NCBI GenBank assembly: GCA_900758885.1
Contig: CAAETD010000033.1
Coordinates: 1 to 9,296 of the forward strand
Source of the DNA: an uncultured Collinsella sp.
Lineage (GTDB): Bacteria; Actinomycetota; Coriobacteriia; Coriobacteriales; Coriobacteriaceae
Length of the DNA stretch: 9,296 nt
Direction of reading: 5' to 3'
The position numbers and the translations under genes are program-made. The notes below the pieces were generated by a model. It saw only the letters and a program-made list of their open reading frames with translations, searched no databases and was not told the DNA's origin. This document shows positions 5,412 to 9,296 of the stretch, in pieces. Numbering within the stretch: position 1 is the stretch's first letter; the number at the start of each line of letters is the position of its first letter.

Positions 5412-6394
5412 GCGTTCCCATGCCGTTGATGTGCACCGCCTTTGTGCCGGGGCAGATCGACGCTGCGGTTGCAGGCATTTCCGACCCCGATTCACGCACC
5501 ATCGCCACGGCAGAAGCGCTGTACTTTCGCGGACAGGCCACGCTCGCAGCCGAGACAGCACGCCCCTATCTTGACGCCACCGACCCCGCACTGCGCTATT
5601 CCGCATGCTTTATCTGCGGATATGCCAGTCTGTCGCTCAACCGTATCGCCGACGCCCGCCGGTGCCTTGCTGGTATCCTCGATACGCCACCTGACGAGGA
5701 ATCGCCTGCCGTCCACGCCATGCACATCCTGTTTGCCTCCGCCGCGAGCGTCCTGCTGCACTTGCCTTCCCCGTATTCCGCCGAAGAGTTTTATCCGCTT
5801 GCGGCGCATCTGCCCGAAGGCCTGCGCCTGTTCGCCAGCTACGTGATGGCGCACGCCTTGTATCTGCGCGGCGAATACGGCCGCAGCCTGGGCATGGTGG
5901 AAAATGCCCTGATCATGAAACAGGGAAGCTATCCCATCTCGGAACTGTTCCTGCACCTGGCGGCTTCCATGGCATGCATGAGCCTCAAGGACATCGACGC
6001 CGCAAAGGCACATTTCGGAGCCGCTTGGGACATTGCGCGCCCCGACGGCCTTATCGAGCTCATTGGCGAGCACCACGGCCTTTTGCAGGGGCTCATCGAG
6101 GCATGCTTAAAATCGCAATACCCCGACGATTTCGCTCGCATCATCGAGATTACGTATCGATTCAGCTACGGCTGGCGGCGCATCCACAACCCCGATTCGG
6201 GCGAGGACGTGGCCGACGATCTAACGACCACGGAGTTCACCATGGCCATGCTCGCCTGCCGCGGTTGGACCAACGCCGAAATCGCACGCCATATGGGTGT
6301 GTCGCCGGGCACCGTTAAAAACCGCCTATCAGGAGTGTATGCCAAGCTTGGTATCGGAACTCGCGCCGAGCTGATTGCCCACATGTTGCGCTAG
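5390..6394 (+). CDS. LuxR-type transcriptional regulator with helical-repeat N-terminus
   Basis: A 334-residue regulator. Residues about 20-265 are all-helical and repeat-like, with Ala/Leu/Tyr-rich pairs such as EALYFRGQATLAAETARPYL and LRYSACFICGYASLSLNRIA, resembling the tetratricopeptide-type sensor arrays of MalT-like regulators. Residues 278-333 are the LuxR DNA-binding domain: LTTTEFTMAMLACRGWTNAE, IARHMGVSPGTVKNRLSGVY and AKLGIGTRAELIAHML, with the scaffold and recognition helices of the GerE fold. There is no receiver domain and no ATPase (Walker A) domain, so it is probably controlled by ligand or protein binding to the helical region. ATG at 5390 has GGGAG 7 bp upstream and is preferred over a TTG at 5354; ATGs at 5420 and 5429 are alternatives. 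A weak TACAAT lies at 5349-5354. It lies 158 bp upstream of the giant exported protein on the same strand and is the natural candidate to control it. Confidence 0.87.
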   Translation: MDCDGYPCVPMPLMCTAFVPGQIDAAVAGISDPDSRTIATAEALYFRGQATLAAETARPYLDATDPALRYSACFICGYASLSLNRIADARRCLAGILDTPPDEESPAVHAMHILFASAASVLLHLPSPYSAEEFYPLAAHLPEGLRLFASYVMAHALYLRGEYGRSLGMVENALIMKQGSYPISELFLHLAASMACMSLKDIDAAKAHFGAAWDIARPDGLIELIGEHHGLLQGLIEACLKSQYPDDFARIIEITYRFSYGWRRIHNPDSGEDVADDLTTTEFTMAMLACRGWTNAEIARHMGVSPGTVKNRLSGVYAKLGIGTRAELIAHMLR

Positions 6395-6415
6395 CGGCCA
6401 GACTGCCCGGCGTAT

Positions 6416-6446
6416 CGAAAGCGCTCCGGGGGGGCTGACGCTTTCG
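6416..6446 (+). terminator. Possible hairpin after the LuxR gene
   Basis: CGAAAGCG (6416-6423) and CGCTTTCG (6439-6446) form a perfect 8-bp stem around a 15-nt loop, beginning 21 bp after the LuxR stop. There is no downstream T-run, so it is a weak intrinsic terminator at best; it could be a processing or regulatory structure between the two genes. A second small inverted repeat (GGAC/GTCC) follows at about 6459-6472. Confidence 0.4.
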
Positions 6447-6552
6447 CGCGCTCAAATTGGACATTTTGGTCCCCGAACGGCACTACCGCCACGGGGCACC
6501 TTCTCGCAAAATTGGATTATTTCCACCGATACCTGCGGGATGGGAGCCAAAG

Positions 6553-9296
6553 ATGCTTGATCGCCGTTCGTTACTTGTTGCCGGAGCGTCCTCGCTGGCG
6601 AGCATTATGTTGCCGCGCGTGCCGGGAAGCGCAAACGCCTTCATATTGCCGATCGCGCCCACCGAAGCCTATGCCGACGAAAAAGACCCCTTCAGGGTGC
6701 TCGTTCTCTCGCGCACCATGTTTGGTGTGGTCGTGGTCGACGTCGCCAACAAGAATACGCCCATCGCGGGTGCCCAGGTCACGCTCACATCGCGCTATGC
6801 CGCAGGCAAGCAGCTCACCGCCACTACCGATGAAGAAGGCACGGCCATCTTTGAGGTCGCGCCGCTTTCGGAAGGCTACGTGGACGAGGCGACGCTCCTT
6901 GACGCGTACGACTTTAACGGCGGCATCTCCATTAGCATGGCGGGCTACCGTGATGTCGAGATTCCCCTTGCGCGTATCCAGGGCGGCACCGCCATAACCG
7001 CGCCCACGCGTCCGCTTTCCGATGGCGAGCCGTACTTTCGACAGCTCACGTTCGACGAATGGGACATCCAGTACGCCGATGCCACATTTATGGCAATGCC
7101 GAAGGACGACACGGCAAACGAGCAACCCGACACGCACGCCTTTACCGTGCAGGCACATCTGCCACAGGGTGGACAGGCAACGCTGTGCATCAACAAAGTG
7201 ACGCCCGCCGCGGGCAGCTCATCCGAAACCGTCACACAGATCGGCCAGATCAGGGCCAGTGCATCGGGTGCGAATAATCTGGCAACGTTCACACTCGAAG
7301 ACAAGTTCCTCGATGCGGCATCGGGCCTTCTGGAAGAAGGATGCAAGCTGCGCTTTGTCCTCGACTATCAGGGCAAAACCTACACGCTCTCCTCCCCCAT
7401 GGCCGTTGTCACCGCGCCGGCCGCAAAGGCGGAATCGGGCTCGACCACCATCATTCCCACCACCATGGACCAAGAGATCACTCCGTTTGATTTCCCCGCA
7501 GCGTTTCCCGGTATCGGCGGCAATAAGTTCACGTGTTGGATGCCCACATTTCCCATTCTGTTCGATTTCTCGTTTGCTGGATACGTGCTGTTTGGCGGAG
7601 GATACAAACCAGCCAGCTATATGAACGATTCGGGCAACCCTGATCCGGAATACTGGAAGAAATCGCCGCGCGAGTCGGGCGCCAAGCAGGCAAACCGCTA
7701 CCTCGACGAAATGGAGGGGAAGTGGAACCAGTACAAGAGCATGAGTGCCGGTTCGGGCACCGATCCAAGAAACACCAAGCTCCTTCGCCACCATTGCACG
7801 CTGCTATTCACGATGGATATCGCAACACAGGTGTACGGCTCGCTCGCCTACGATTGGGTGGGCAAAACCTGGGGTAACAACAACGACCCCGCATACGGCA
7901 ATATTAAGGCCCTCTTCCAGGTAAGAACCGACCTCAATTGGACAGAACAGTTTACCCTAGGACCGGTGCCGTTTTTCCTAAACGTCAACCCCTGGGTGCT
8001 GGCGAAGCTGGCGCTCGCCGTGGGTGCCCACACGCACGGCAGCGGCGCGGCGTTTTTCAAGAACATTTCGCTCGACTATTCCAACACGTCGGGCTCATTC
8101 ACTATCCAGATCGGGCTTGCCGTCACCTTTGGCGCCGGCGTTGCAGGCGTCGCCTCGTCTGCCGTGCGTGGCGCCGCATCCCTCACCCTGTTCATTGGGT
8201 ACGAGAAGGCGGACGGGCACCAGCTTCCGCGGCTGCGCGTGGGTGCAGACGTCGATGTCGATGTGATACTCCAGTTCGTAATGTTCAAGTGGACCACCAA
8301 GGCTTGGTCGGGGTCGTGGCCCACACTCCTCGATTCGTGGAATATGTCGGTGAACAATGGCAACCAGTATGTGCTCCAGCGCTCCGAGCTCGCATTGGGT
8401 GGAGATACGCCTTACACGCTGGATGCCCGCTTCGGCACGCCCAGCAACATCGAGGCGGGCGGCGTGCCGCAATTTATCGCATCGGCCACCATTGTCACCA
8501 ATTCCGAGCTGCTCGCACGCGCCGAGGTTAAGGCCACTGCCGTAAACGTCGCGCCTGTCGTGCGCGATTGGGATCAAGCGGTCACGCGCATTGAGCTCGA
8601 GGCGGATGCAGAAAGCGACGACACGGGACAGATCGAGCATTTCGTCCATGCGCTGATAGAGAACGACGAAAACGCCGCGCCGATGTATGAGTACACCTAC
8701 ATCGGTCAGGCAACGAACACCGTTGCCGACCCGAACGCCGATTCTGCCGGCGTGTCGGAGGACGAGCGTGGCGGTATCAAGCCCTCGAGCGACAACGTGC
8801 TGTTTGCTGGCGTGCTCAGCGAAGCCCACATGAAGCTGGCAATGATTGCCGGCGTAGAATGCCTGTTCCGCATCGCCTCGGTGCGCTACGGCGACAATGG
8901 TCGCTCGCGCCTGGTGGTACACACAAAGGCAAACGGAACGTGGTCCGCTCCCACGCCTGTGGACTTTCCCCTTGGGTTTGGCGAGGGCGACGTGGAGCGC
9001 GACAGCATATACGATTACGACTTCGACGTAGTGGAATATACGGACGGAAGAGGAAACCAGGATGCCTACGTGCTGCTGGTCTCGGGCGAGCGCCCCGCCG
9101 GCGACGACACCCTTTTCGATATGGCAAGCACAGCCGGCATACTGTCCGTTGTGCGCCTGCGCATAAGCAACGACGGAGTTCGCGTGGTATCGCACACGTC
9201 GTGGCGCAGCATCTCGCGCGGCCGCCTTCAGGAGGATGGCTACCATTGCCTGCAGTGCCCGCGTATCACGGTGGGCAAGACGCTGGTCGACGGGCG
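6553..9296 (+). CDS. Very large exported multi-domain protein, 3' end outside window
   Basis: The frame opens at ATG 6553, with GGGAG 6 bp upstream, and has no stop through the last base: at least 914 residues. Residues 1-41 are an export signal with a twin-arginine-type motif (LDRRSLLVAGA), a hydrophobic stretch, and possible cleavage after ANA (27-29) or AYA (39-41). Residues about 56-142 look like a carboxypeptidase-regulatory/CNA-B-type beta-sandwich: VVVVDVANKNTPIAGAQVTL, then ATTDEEGTAIFEV. Residues about 310-420 contain a Gly/Aro-rich patch (FGGGYKPASY). Residues about 420-590 are strongly beta-strand and unusually hydrophobic (TIQIGLAVTFGAG at 517, VGADVDVDVILQFVMFKW at 563-580). Residues about 600-914 look like beta-propeller material: GTWSAPTPVDF near 795 and an alternating 'YDFDVVEYTDGRGNQDAYVL' blade. 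No enzyme motif is recognised. It probably acts at or outside the cell surface; any anchor would be past the window. The LuxR-type gene upstream is its likely regulator. Confidence 0.88.
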   Translation, partial: MLDRRSLLVAGASSLASIMLPRVPGSANAFILPIAPTEAYADEKDPFRVLVLSRTMFGVVVVDVANKNTPIAGAQVTLTSRYAAGKQLTATTDEEGTAIFEVAPLSEGYVDEATLLDAYDFNGGISISMAGYRDVEIPLARIQGGTAITAPTRPLSDGEPYFRQLTFDEWDIQYADATFMAMPKDDTANEQPDTHAFTVQAHLPQGGQATLCINKVTPAAGSSSETVTQIGQIRASASGANNLATFTLEDKFLDAASGLLEEGCKLRFVLDYQGKTYTLSSPMAVVTAPAAKAESGSTTIIPTTMDQEITPFDFPAAFPGIGGNKFTCWMPTFPILFDFSFAGYVLFGGGYKPASYMNDSGNPDPEYWKKSPRESGAKQANRYLDEMEGKWNQYKSMSAGSGTDPRNTKLLRHHCTLLFTMDIATQVYGSLAYDWVGKTWGNNNDPAYGNIKALFQVRTDLNWTEQFTLGPVPFFLNVNPWVLAKLALAVGAHTHGSGAAFFKNISLDYSNTSGSFTIQIGLAVTFGAGVAGVASSAVRGAASLTLFIGYEKADGHQLPRLRVGADVDVDVILQFVMFKWTTKAWSGSWPTLLDSWNMSVNNGNQYVLQRSELALGGDTPYTLDARFGTPSNIEAGGVPQFIASATIVTNSELLARAEVKATAVNVAPVVRDWDQAVTRIELEADAESDDTGQIEHFVHALIENDENAAPMYEYTYIGQATNTVADPNADSAGVSEDERGGIKPSSDNVLFAGVLSEAHMKLAMIAGVECLFRIASVRYGDNGRSRLVVHTKANGTWSAPTPVDFPLGFGEGDVERDSIYDYDFDVVEYTDGRGNQDAYVLLVSGERPAGDDTLFDMASTAGILSVVRLRISNDGVRVVSHTSWRSISRGRLQEDGYHCLQCPRITVGKTLVDG

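Noticed and set aside
5037..5606. 189-residue minus-strand open frame
   Set aside because: Only its middle (the membrane helix) looks like protein, and that is explained by the frameshifted remnant; the rest is a shadow of the LuxR-type gene and non-coding DNA.
7801..8310. Outer-membrane beta-barrel or autotransporter
   Set aside because: The organism appears to be monoderm and there is no C-terminal barrel signature visible; only strand alternation supports it.
8095..9246. 383-residue open frame on the minus strand
   Set aside because: It lies wholly inside the plus-strand exported-protein gene, has no ribosome binding site and reads like a shadow frame rich in Val, Ala, Arg and His. The plus strand carries the signal peptide and domain-like sequence.
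1..9296. CRISPR arrays, rRNA, tRNA, transposase or integrase genes
   Set aside because: Looked for by eye and not found: no regularly spaced repeats, no cloverleaf, no DDE or recombinase motifs.

Overview
The window looks like a chromosomal stretch from a high-GC, Gram-positive gut actinobacterium, most likely of the Coriobacteriia (Collinsella-like). This assignment is inferred from gene style: a PadR/DUF1700 operon, a LuxR-type protein with a long helical N-terminus, and a very large exported protein with a twin-arginine-type leader. No marker gene fixes the genus.

Layout. (1) 2-1407, plus strand: the C-terminal end of an OmpR-family response regulator overlaps by 4 bp a complete sensor histidine kinase. 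(2) 1408-2434: a gene graveyard. It holds an internal fragment of an arginase-family gene with altered metal-site residues, then a piece of a P-loop ATPase frameshifted just after Walker A. (3) 2435-3118, minus strand: an intact but unassigned 227-residue protein with a TTG start, lower in GC than its neighbours. (4) 3275-4732, minus strand: a GC-rich, tightly packed operon of PadR regulator, DUF1700 membrane protein and a short one-helix membrane protein. A near-consensus promoter with repeated ATAG-type motifs precedes it, and a tiny ORF with a strong ribosome binding site and an early stop follows it. (5) 4800-5411: mostly non-coding, plus a frameshifted minus-strand membrane-protein remnant that overlaps the start of the next gene. 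(6) 5390-6394, plus strand: a LuxR-type regulator. (7) 6553 to the window end, plus strand: at least 914 codons of an exported multi-domain protein that does not stop inside the window.

How the parts relate. The two-component pair and the regulator/giant-exported-protein pair are the intact flanks. Between them lies about 4 kb of fragments, a self-contained PadR operon and an orphan gene, which reads as a site of repeated insertion and decay. The most interesting item is the giant exported protein beside its LuxR-type neighbour. No CRISPR array, rRNA, tRNA, insertion sequence or complete defence system was seen.
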